DNA from: Mycoplasma sp. OR1901
Lineage (GTDB): Bacteria; Bacillota_I; Bacilli_A; Mycoplasmatales; Metamycoplasmataceae
Reading direction: 5' to 3'
DNA length: 64,000 nt
NCBI RefSeq assembly: GCF_013348745.1
Contig: NZ_CP054666.1
Coordinates: 372,001 to 436,000, forward strand
Shown: piece by piece, positions 12,477 through 19,675 of the stretch
How the letters are laid out: the number at the start of each line of letters is the position of its first letter
Numbering within the stretch: the first letter of the stretch is position 1
Program-made: the position numbers and the translations under genes
The notes under the pieces: model-generated
What the model saw: only the letters and a program-made list of their open reading frames with translations
The model's database searches: none
What the model was told of the DNA's origin: nothing

Positions 12477-13574
12477 ATGAAAATAGTCGAAGATTACATG
12501 AATTTTGATTCGTATAAATCAATAACAGATCAGTCAGTTTATCCTATTTTTAAAAATGCTGTTGATGAAGCATTTAATGATGTGGATTCGATTAATAAAA
12601 TGAAAAAATACAAAAAAATAGCAATTATTTTATTAATTATATCTATAGCTACATTTTTATTAGGTATTATATTATTATTTGCAACTGCTTCTACAGGAAG
12701 TAGTTCAAATGTTATTGTATTTATAATATTCTCTGTAATTGCACTTATTTTAGGTGGTGTTACTATATTTTTCTATATAAAATTTAGAAAAATATTAAAT
12801 GCTATAATGTCTAAAATTAGAAATGCAATTAATGTTGAGAAAATTTATAATGAATCATTTAAAAAAGTTAATAATGGAATTGATTATCTGTCTGTCAAGG
12901 AAAATATTGAAAGTCTTTTAAAAAGTAACAGATTTACTGCAAAAGATATTGTAGAAAATTCATTAACAATGAAGGAAGTTAGGTCATATAATTTTGGTGT
13001 TCCATCAGATGCTCAATTAATTAAAAAATCAAATAAAAAATATTTATTAATTGATGATAGATATCCTGCATCATTTATGAATGTTGTATATTTAGAAATA
13101 GTTAGAAATTCAAAAGGCGAAGTTACTTCAAAAAGATATTACAATAGAGGTGTTTTAAAAATTGATACAAGAAGTCTAGGTCATAAAGGTTTTGCATTCA
13201 CTTTATTTAAACGTGGTTTTTTCAGTAATAAACCACTTAAATTAGAGAATCCACAATTCAATAAAATAGTTAAATTATACTCAGAAGATGAACTTAAAGC
13301 AAGACAAATGTACACTCCTCTTTCAATGGAATTATCTGTTAAAAGAGCTAAAGATACAAATGGATCAGTTGTTAATTCTATGTATGTAACATCAACCGGA
13401 GATTCAATTTATTTTGAATATTCAGTTCCAATGTCATTTATGGAATTAGATATTGCTAGTTCAACTAAAAAAGAAAAGATTTTAGATTCTATGTATAAAG
13501 ATTTTCTATATGATACATATACTCTATACTGAATTTTATCAATAATTTATATACCAATTTATTTAGATAAATAA
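12477..13574 (+). CDS. Membrane protein with DUF3137-like layout, function unknown
   Basis: A 365-residue protein (TGA near the end is Trp; the true stop is TAA at 13572). A soluble N-terminal stretch of about 47 residues is followed by two closely spaced membrane helices (about 48-70 and 79-102) and a long polar C-terminal part with several basic patches. This arrangement, two helices near the N-terminus and a large cytoplasmic region, resembles DUF3137 proteins found in many bacteria and mycoplasmas. I recognise no catalytic motif. It has its own promoter and terminator and so is a single-gene unit. Confidence 0.6.
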
Positions 13575-13580
13575 TCTGTG

Positions 13581-13607
13581 AAAATCCAAAATTTAATTTT
13601 GGATTTT
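13581..13607 (+). terminator. Terminator after the DUF3137-like gene
   Basis: AAAATCCAAAAT (13581-13592) pairs with ATTTTGGATTTT (13596-13607), followed by more Ts. Confidence 0.8.
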
Positions 13608-13613
13608 TTGTAT

Positions 13614-13683
13614 AAAAAAACCTTCTTAAGAAGGCTTATTTGACACAAGGAAATTAAGTTATTTCTCTCGATGTCGGCTCGAG
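13614..13683 (-). ncRNA. Possible small RNA of about 70 nt, or structured 3' UTR, with terminator
   Basis: On the minus strand a TATAAT (13688-13693) is followed by a stretch richer in G and C than its surroundings: a small hairpin CTCGA-loop-TCGAG (13667-13671 with 1379-83 of the same block, i.e. 13679-13683), a single-stranded linker, then the perfect palindrome CCTTCTTAAGAAGG (13621-13634) and seven Ts. It could be an independent small RNA or the end of the upstream gene's transcript. The stop codon of that gene is 20 bases before the TATAAT. I see no match to tmRNA, RNase P RNA, SRP RNA or 6S RNA. Confidence 0.35.
13621..13634 (-). terminator. Terminator hairpin of the metK-side transcript
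   Basis: Perfect palindrome CCTTCTTAAGAAGG followed on the minus strand by TTTTTTT (13614-13620). Confidence 0.8.
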
Positions 13684-13712
13684 TATTATTATACTACATT
13701 TATTTATTATTT

Positions 13713-14090
13713 CTAGAATTCTTTAAGAAAATCTTTGTAATTTGTTAAAACGTCTAATAGATCATAAATATGAGCTTCTTCTGTTTGAACAACTGGATAA
13801 ACTTGTTCGCTTGTATCTTGTAATATTATTTTTTCTTCAATTTGTTCTGTTTGAGATAATTCGTTATCTTCTACAACACTCTCTACTACAGTTTCTTGAT
13901 ATCCAACTCTAGTTTGTTCAACTACTTGTTGTTTTTTATCTTCTAATAATTGATTAGCAATTTCGTTTGCTATACCATTATCTTCACAACGTGTTCCCCC
14001 TACTGGTTGGTAAACTTTTTCTTCACGAGTTTCCATTGTGTTGTGAGCATTTGCTTCACGACATGCTCTTTTGTTGCATTCTCTATTCAT
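13713..14090 (-). CDS. Small acidic protein of unknown function
   Basis: A 125-residue protein, strongly acidic (rich in Glu, Asp, Gln and Val), with three Cys near the N-terminus (residues 5, 10 and 35). It has no membrane segment or signal peptide and no Trp. The ribosome binding site AAAGGAG fits the ATG at 14090. It lies 45 bases after metK on the same strand, so it probably shares the metK transcript and any regulation by its leader. I do not recognise a family. Confidence 0.75.
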   Translation of the reverse strand: MNRECNKRACREANAHNTMETREEKVYQPVGGTRCEDNGIANEIANQLLEDKKQQVVEQTRVGYQETVVESVVEDNELSQTEQIEEKIILQDTSEQVYPVVQTEEAHIYDLLDVLTNYKDFLKEF

Positions 14091-14135
14091 GATTTCTCCT
14101 TTAAATGTTTTAATATATTAACAATTTTACACTTT

Positions 14136-15272
14136 TTATTGGTATTTTTTTGCTAATTTTAAAATTTGATTTACTTTATCTGTTTTTTCTCAAGGTAAAT
14201 CTAAATCATCTCTACCAAAATGTCCAAAATAAGATGTTTTAGCATAAATTGGATGTCTTAAGTTTAGTGAATCGATAATACCTTTAGGGCTTAAATCAAA
14301 TACTTCCATAATGATTTTTTCAATTAGTTCTTTATTTATTGTTTCAGTTCCGAATGTTTCTACCATAACTGAGACAGGCTGTGAAACACCGATTGAATAA
14401 GCTATTTGTAATTCTATTCTCTTAGCTAGTTTTGCTGCAACTACGTTTTTTGCGATTCAACGTGCTGCGTATGCTGCACTACGATCTACTTTAGTTGCGT
14501 CTTTACCACTAAAAGCTCCACCACCGTGTCTTGAAGCTCCACCGTAAGTATCAACAATAATTTTTCTTCCTGTTGATCCAGTATCTCCGATAGGACCACC
14601 AATAACGAATTTACCTGTAGGATTAATTAATATTTTTTCTGGTAATTCTAAGTTATATTCTTCTAAAACGGGTTTAATGATGTGGTTTTTAATAAAGTTT
14701 TTAAATTCAGTTTCAACATAGTTTGCTGAGTGTTGAATACTAATTAAAACAGTATCAACTGTTGTATTGTTAGGATCTGTGTAATCAAGAGTAACTTGAG
14801 ATTTCATGTCAGCTCTAGCTCATTTGAAATCACCGCTAACTCTTAACTCTTCAGCTTTTTTAACTAATTTATGTGCAAGTGTAATTGCTAGTGGCATAAA
14901 TTCTTTAGTTTCGTCTGTTGCATAACCAAACATGATACCTTGATCACCTGCTCCGATTTCATGTTCTGAAAGTTCAACACCTTGTGAGATGTCTGGACTT
15001 TGTTTTTTGATATCTGTTATAAAGCTTGTTTCGCTTGTATAATAGTCAAATGTTTTTAAAATGTTTTTTGCTATTTCGATAACATCAACTTCAGCTTGTG
15101 AATTAACTTCACCAGCAATAAAGATATTATGTCCACTTGCCATTGTTTCAATAGCAACTTTAGCTTTTGGATCACGCATTAAATAAGCGTCTAAAATTGA
15201 ATCTGATATTTGGTCGCAAACTTTATCAGGATGTCCACGTCCAACAGATTCACTTGTAAATAGTTTTCTCAT
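14136..15272 (-). CDS. metK: S-adenosylmethionine synthetase
   Basis: A 378-residue cytoplasmic enzyme making S-adenosylmethionine from methionine and ATP. Clear motifs: '[20 protein letters not shown]' at the N-terminus, '[12 protein letters not shown]' in the middle and the Gly-rich '[19 protein letters not shown]' loop. Three Trp are TGA. The start at 15272 follows AAGGAAG. An in-frame ATG further upstream at 15320 lies inside the structured leader and has no ribosome binding site, so I do not use it. The leader (15273-15430) is about 158 nt and folded, which suggests control at RNA level. Confidence 0.97.
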
Positions 15273-15430
15273 TTTTGTACTTCCTTTTTTATTATTTAGA
15301 AGCATTAGGAATTGTCGCATGTTAAGTTAATCTATAAATTAACTTCTGACTGACCACCTTGCTATAATTGCAGGTTGGTAATGGTTTATTATCACAGTCT
15401 GAACCATTCTCTATATGCTTGTTTTTAAGT
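15273..15430 (-). ncRNA. Structured metK leader with pseudoknot topology, candidate riboswitch
   Basis: On the minus strand AATGGTT (15402-15408) can pair with AACCATT (15380-15386), while GACTG (15395-15399) pairs with CAGTC (15348-15352). The two helices interleave, which is an H-type pseudoknot. Between them sits a hairpin of 15370-15379 with 15353-15362 (ACC, ACCT and GC matched, with single bulged A's). AAGTTAAT/ATTAACTT (15324-15331, 15338-15345) forms a further hairpin, and AAGCAT (15415-15420) can pair with ATGCTT (15300-15305) to close the domain. It shows none of the SAM-I, SAM-II, SAM-III or T-box consensus pieces I know. Position before metK makes SAM or methionine the natural ligand guess. 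Confidence 0.5.
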
Positions 15431-15445
15431 TGTTATATTATAACA
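15431..15445 (-). promoter_or_regulatory. metK promoter with palindrome over the -10 box
   Basis: The metK -10 box TATAAT (15437-15442, minus strand) lies inside the 15-base palindrome TGTTATATTATAACA. A protein bound here would block the promoter. It could also be chance in AT-rich DNA. Confidence 0.5.
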
Positions 15446-15474
15446 TATTTAGATTTAAACCAAATTTTTAATGT

Positions 15475-15480
15475 TATAAT
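15475..15480 (+). promoter_or_regulatory. -10 box of tRNA-Trp
   Basis: TATAAT 14 bases before the tRNA 5' end, pointing away from metK. Confidence 0.6.
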
Positions 15481-15493
15481 TATATCAATACAC

Positions 15494-15567
15494 GGGGGTT
15501 TAGTATAATGGCAGTGCTATGGTCTCCAAAACCACAAGTAAGGGTTCGATTCCTTTAACCCCTGCCA
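15494..15567 (+). tRNA. trnW: tRNA-Trp (anticodon CCA)
   Basis: A 74-base cloverleaf. Acceptor GGGGGTT pairs with AACCCCT (first pair G-U), the anticodon loop is CTCCAAA with anticodon CCA, the T arm contains GGTTCGATTCC, and CCA is encoded. The 27-43 pair is mismatched (A-C). This tRNA reads UGG only. Because nearly all Trp codons here are UGA, a second tRNA-Trp(UCA) must exist elsewhere in the genome; it is not in this window. Confidence 0.95.
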
Positions 15568-15578
15568 ATTAAGATATT

Positions 15579-15605
15579 ATCAAACTAAATAAGTTTGATT
15601 TTTTT
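15579..15605 (+). terminator. Terminator of the tRNA-Trp transcript
   Basis: ATCAAACT (15579-15586) pairs with AGTTTGAT (15592-15599), followed by seven Ts. Confidence 0.85.
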
Positions 15606-15611
15606 ATATAA

Positions 15612-15637
15612 AAAAATCAAGTGTGAACTTGATTTTT
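15612..15637 (-). terminator. Terminator of the infC-rpmI-rplT operon
   Basis: AAAAATCAAGT (15612-15622) pairs with ACTTGATTTTT (15627-15637), with a T-run on the minus strand. Confidence 0.85.
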
Positions 15638-15644
15638 ACATTAT

Positions 15645-15995
15645 TTAAGCTTCTTTAGCGATCTTTACTAACATTGAAAATGTTTTTGGTTCGTTAATAG
15701 CTAATTCTGAAAGCATTTTACGGTTAATTGTAACGTTTGCTCTTTTTAAACCATTAATAAATCTTGAGTAACTCATACCTTCTGCTCTAGTTGCAGCATT
15801 GATACGTGCAATTCATAATTTACGGAAGTTTCTTTTAACTTGTTTACGATCTCTAAATGCGTATGTTCATGATTTAACAACTGCTTGTTTTGCAACTTTG
15901 TAACCGATTGATTTGTGTCCAAAGTAACCTTTAGCTAATTTTAATCATTTTTTACGTCTTGCTCTTGTAACTGTACCACCTTTAACTCTTGCCAT
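15645..15995 (-). CDS. rplT: 50S ribosomal protein L20
   Basis: A 116-residue, very basic rRNA-binding protein, essential for early large-subunit assembly. It begins '[26 protein letters not shown]' and continues with the typical '[21 protein letters not shown]' helix. Two or three TGA codons are read as Trp. Last gene of infC-rpmI-rplT. In Firmicutes L20 represses this operon by binding the infC leader. Confidence 0.97.
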
Positions 15996-16055
15996 AATAT
16001 ATTTCCTTTCTAATTTATATAACTAAATAAATTTTTACAAAATAAATTAACAAGA

Positions 16056-16244
16056 TTAAAACATTGCTTTAAATCTTTTTAAGTCACTTTTTGACATAAG
16101 TGTAGCTTTACGAGATTGACGCTTTTGTTTTGTGGTTTTATTTTGTGCTAAGTGTGAACGGTATGCTTGTTCTCTAAGAACTTTACCTGTTCCTGTAACT
16201 TTAATACGCTTTTTTAAAGCGCTTTTAGTTTTCATTTTTGGCAT
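16056..16244 (-). CDS. rpmI: 50S ribosomal protein L35
   Basis: A 62-residue basic protein, '[21 protein letters not shown]', matching the family length. The frame is open further upstream, but the start at 16244 follows AAGGAG and gives the canonical N-terminus. It follows the infC stop by one base, so the two are translationally coupled. Confidence 0.96.
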   Translation of the reverse strand: MPKMKTKSALKKRIKVTGTGKVLREQAYRSHLAQNKTTKQKRQSRKATLMSKSDLKRFKAMF

Positions 16245-16245
16245 T

Positions 16246-16860
16246 TTATTCTCCTTCTTTAGAATCGCTATTTGATGAATTTTCATCAGAAGTTTGATTC
16301 TTTTCTTTTAAATATTTAGCGATTTTAGTTTTATTTGGTTGGAGATTCATATCTAAAAATCTTTCATTCACTAATTTAGGTTCAGTAGTTTTATCTGCTA
16401 TAACCTCAACTTTTGAATAAAATCTATCTAAAACATTTATACCAAGATCTTTACGACCTAATTCACGACCTCTTAATTTAACAGAAACTTTAATTCTATC
16501 ACCTTTAAGTAAAAATTCAGTTGCCTTTTTACTTTTGGTTAATAAGTCGTTTTCACCAATCATAGGTGTTAAACGAATTTCACGGTTTTGTATATTTGTT
16601 TGTTTTTCTTTTAACTCTTTTTGTTTTTTCTTACGGTCATATTTAAATTTACCGTAGTCTAAAATACGAGCAATTGGTTTAGGTTCAACGCTAATTAAAA
16701 CTAAATCCATTTTCTGGCTTTTAGCTCTTTCAATAGCTTCTGAAGTTGACATAACTCCTACTTTGCTACCCTCACTATCAATTAAGAAAACTCTAGAATA
16801 TGGAATATCTCTGTTTACATAGTGGCTTGATTTTGGTTTTTTTCTTCTGTCTTGAATAAT
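16246..16860 (-). CDS. infC: Translation initiation factor IF-3, with AUU start
   Basis: About 204 residues. The protein shows the IF-3 N-domain ('[14 protein letters not shown]', '[13 protein letters not shown]', '[16 protein letters not shown]') and C-domain ('[29 protein letters not shown]'). It binds the 30S subunit and checks the start codon. There is no ATG near the ribosome binding site: AAGGAG (16868-16873) is followed by four ATT codons (16855-16866) just before '[10 protein letters not shown]'. I place the start at 16860, 7 bases after the site; 16857 is possible. AUU is the classic infC start, giving feedback by IF-3. The C-terminus carries a Ser/Glu/Asp-rich tail. Confidence 0.93.
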   Translation of the reverse strand: MIQDRRKKPKSSHYVNRDIPYSRVFLIDSEGSKVGVMSTSEAIERAKSQKMDLVLISVEPKPIARILDYGKFKYDRKKKQKELKEKQTNIQNREIRLTPMIGENDLLTKSKKATEFLLKGDRIKVSVKLRGRELGRKDLGINVLDRFYSKVEVIADKTTEPKLVNERFLDMNLQPNKTKIAKYLKEKNQTSDENSSNSDSKEGE

Positions 16861-17000
16861 AATAATTCTCCTTAAAATAATAAGTAAAAAAGTTTCATTC
16901 GCTCTCGCCAAAAATGTATCAAATAGATACATTTAATTGTAGCAAAACCCAAGGATATAGTCCATCAGGTGAGAAGTGATTCTACTTTCTGCAATTAAAT
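16861..17000 (-). promoter_or_regulatory. infC operon leader, likely L20/IF-3 control element
   Basis: A GC-richer, clearly folded stretch in otherwise A/T-only DNA. On the minus strand TTTAATTG (16989-16996) pairs with CAATTAAA (16932-16939), enclosing a 50-base conserved-looking core. A second hairpin AATGTATC-loop-GATACATT (about 16913-16933) follows. The ribosome binding site comes last. In Firmicutes infC leaders bind L20; I infer the same here from position and structure. The remaining 17001-17194 up to whiA is A/T-rich, with no feature I can support. Confidence 0.6.
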
Positions 17001-17194
17001 TTTTATATTGCTAAATTATTTTATCATATTTTTAATAAAAATAAAGTTCTAAATATTTTAATCTTTAATACTAAAATGCTTTAATGCTAGTTTAATTCGT
17101 CTTAATTTTAAAAAAATAAAAATAAATTAAATTATTAATTCAATCTATTTTTACTGTTTTTTTATTTTTTAATTTAAACTTAATTTTTATAAAA

Positions 17195-18052
17195 TTATTT
17201 ATTTTTATGTTCTAAAACAACATTATTTAATTTTCTTAATCAATGGTTTAAACCGCTTTTTGTAATGATAATATTATGTTCTTGTTCAAGTTTTTTAACC
17301 ATTTCATTCATTGATATTCATGAATTTTCAAGTTTAATTCTAAAGAAAACTAATTGATCCTCAGAAAACATATCTAATAAATTATTTTCAAATACATAAT
17401 TAATATTTTCGATATGTTTTATAGAACTATCTGCAATTTTTTGTAGATTTGAAATATCGATATTATTTATCCTATTAGAAACATTTTCGATATCTCTACT
17501 AATTTTCAAGTTTTGTAATTCAAATCAAGATTTTTTAGCACCTATAGCTGATAAAAAATCTAGTAATTCATCTATTTTTTTAGTATATGCTAAATATCTA
17601 TTTCTACGTTTTAGCATTTGAAAATTAAACTCATATTTATTTAATTTATTTATTATTTTTTCTGTGTTTTCTTGTGAATGACTTGAGATTTCTAAATGAT
17701 ATGATGTTGAATTTTTATCTGAAATACTTCCACCGCCACAAAAAACACCGGCAAAGAAACTTGTTAGTCTTTCTTCTCATTTTTTATCAACTATTTTATT
17801 ATATTCTGAACTCGATATGTATATTTTGTTTTTGAGTACTTTAGATATTTCTACCTTAAGTTTAGTTAATTTAGATACAATTTTATTTAAAATATAATTA
17901 TTTTTAATTGTAATAACGTAATAATCATCTTTTAAAATTGCGTTAGAAAAATATAAACCATATAAAAATGATTGTATTTCCTTTGTTTTAGTAATGTTAT
18001 TTATAATTTCTTTTTTTATAATTCAAGAAAATGAGCTTTTATATTTTTCCAT
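17195..18052 (-). CDS. whiA: WhiA family regulator
   Basis: A 285-residue protein with an N-terminal LAGLIDADG-like fold ('SFSWIIKKEI', 'FFAGVFCGGGSISD', 'SYHLEISS') and a C-terminal helix-turn-helix. Diagnostic motifs are 'LSAIGAKKSWFE', 'NRINNIDISNLQKIADSS', 'IENINYV' and 'ITKSGLNHWLRKLNN'. WhiA is a DNA-binding protein linked to division and chromosome segregation in Gram-positives; in mycoplasmas it has been reported to repress ribosomal protein genes, which fits its position next to infC-rpmI-rplT. Four TGA are read as Trp. The ribosome binding site is weak. Confidence 0.93.
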
Positions 18053-18160
18053 TGTGTTTTTATTTTATATCATTTCATATTTTTTAAAAGTAAAAAGAAT
18101 GTTGATGTGCAAATTAATGTGTAGTAGATTAAAAAATAACGTGCAATCAATTAAATTATT

Positions 18161-18189
18161 AAAAAATCAAGCTTTTAATTAGCTTGATT
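18161..18189 (-). terminator. Terminator of the upp-leuS-lon-permease operon
   Basis: AATCAAGCT (18165-18173) pairs with AGCTTGATT (18181-18189); on the minus strand the stem is followed by TTTTTT. The permease stop codon is within the loop. Confidence 0.8.
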
Positions 18190-19675
18190 CTCTATCTTAT
18201 TATTAAGTTTTTTTGAGTTTCTTTTACTGTAAAATTTTCAAGCTCATTTTAATATAAAACCTATTAAAATGAATGAAAAGTAAATAACAAAAACAAATGT
18301 GTTTTCACTTTTTCAAGGATCATTTATTGTAAATGGGAAAATTATAATTGTTGTAATAGTAAAAATTCACACTACATTTATGATATAAATGATTTTTTCT
18401 CAAAGTGGTATCTTAGGTATTATTTTCTTTCTTTCTAACATGAAAGCAACTATGTAAGTTAACATATCTTCGATTAATAAACCAATACTATTAACAATAA
18501 TTACAGCATTAAAATAAGGGTTTTCAGAATTATCTCCGGTTAATAAAATCGGAACTAATCATAAGATAATCATTGATATAAAAGTAAATACACCGGTAAA
18601 AATTATTGCATTGTGATATTCACCTTTTTTGTTTTGGATAGCAAAAAATGGACTAATGTGATGATCTTGAGATAACGGTAATAATTTTCTAGCAGTTGAA
18701 ACGGTTTGTGAAATTTTATACCCAATATCATTTGATATAAAACCTATTATAAATATAATAACCCCAAAAACTCCTAAACCTCTTGTGTAACTTGTATAAA
18801 ATTGTGAAAAGTTTTTGTATGAGCTTAAGTCTTTTATTCCGAGTATGAATGTATAAAAGAGTAAATAAATGATTAATACTATTGAAATAGATCAAAATAG
18901 TACTTTTCTAAAACTTTTGAATTTGACATCTTTGGTCATTGAAGCCATGTCTTCAATTCCTGCAAACGAAAATATAAATAGTATTATGTTTGTAAACATT
19001 AATTTAGGTGTTAAATTAGTATTAATAGTATTATTTATATTTTCTTTATAACCTTCAAAAGGTGTAGGACTAAAAATATTATCCGCAAATGCTAAATAAA
19101 CTAAAATTCCAAGTCCTATTGCTAAGAAAATCCATTTAACGATTCCTGAAAAGAATACAATTTTTCTATTTAGTTTTAATCCGAATGTAGAAATAACAAT
19201 TAATAATGCAAAGAATACAAAAGATACGACTCTAATTGTTCAAACTATAGTTGAATAATTAGGGTTTTCTTTAGATATTATCAGTTCAATTATTGTTGAT
19301 AAAAATAATGGTGAAACCGATGACAAAATAGGAGATTGAATAAATTGATTTCAACCTATAAAGAAGTTAAAATGATTTAATAATTTCTGTTTTTTAACAT
19401 TTTCTTTTTGAATGTTGTGTTCTTTATTGTAAATTTTTTCTTCTAATTGTCTACTAAAAGCATAAGAACCACCATAGTGTTCTTTGAACGAATTTGCTAA
19501 ACGTGAGAAAACTAAAGAAGTACCAAAAATAGTTAATACAGACACTAAAATAATTATGTATCCGTAAAATCCTATGTTTCAAACGTTGGCAATTGTTGTT
19601 AAGAAACCTAAACCAATAATGAAATTAATCGTAAATAAAGTAAATGATCTTTCACCAAAGTGTTTTTTTACTCAT
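18175..19675 (-). CDS. Amino acid permease (APC family), with a frameshift in a start-proximal A7 tract
   Basis: About 499 residues with roughly 12 hydrophobic segments and an APC-type first helix ('[19 protein letters not shown]', then '[13 protein letters not shown]'), '[11 protein letters not shown]' in the middle and a basic C-terminus. It probably imports an amino acid. The frame runs open from 18175 back to about 19671, but its only ATG, at 19675 and overlapping the lon stop as ATGAGTAA, is one base out of frame. Removing one A from the seven As at 19663-19669 would give '[14 protein letters not shown]', a normal start. This is a sequencing error, a phase-variable or slippage-dependent gene, or recent damage. 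The next possible start, GTG at 19545, would lose the first two helices. Confidence 0.85.

Noticed and set aside
13671..13678. Octamer ATGTCGGCT-like match to 23S rRNA near 13671 and 26849
   Set aside because: Only 8-9 bases shared, in different structural contexts; not evidence for an antisense or rRNA-derived element.
13614..13683. tmRNA, RNase P RNA, SRP RNA, 6S RNA or tracrRNA in the small noncoding stretch
   Set aside because: Too short and without the conserved motifs of these RNAs; no cas gene or CRISPR repeat exists in the window.
15273..15320. Upstream in-frame ATG of metK at 15320
   Set aside because: It lies within the structured leader and has no ribosome binding site; the start at 15272 gives the canonical MetK N-terminus.
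15273..15430. SAM-I, SMK (SAM-III) or Met T-box before metK
   Set aside because: None of their conserved cores is present, so I call it only a structured leader of unknown class.
17994..18182. Plus-strand hydrophobic frame of 62 residues overlapping whiA
   Set aside because: A/T-rich shadow of whiA and the terminator region, without a ribosome binding site.
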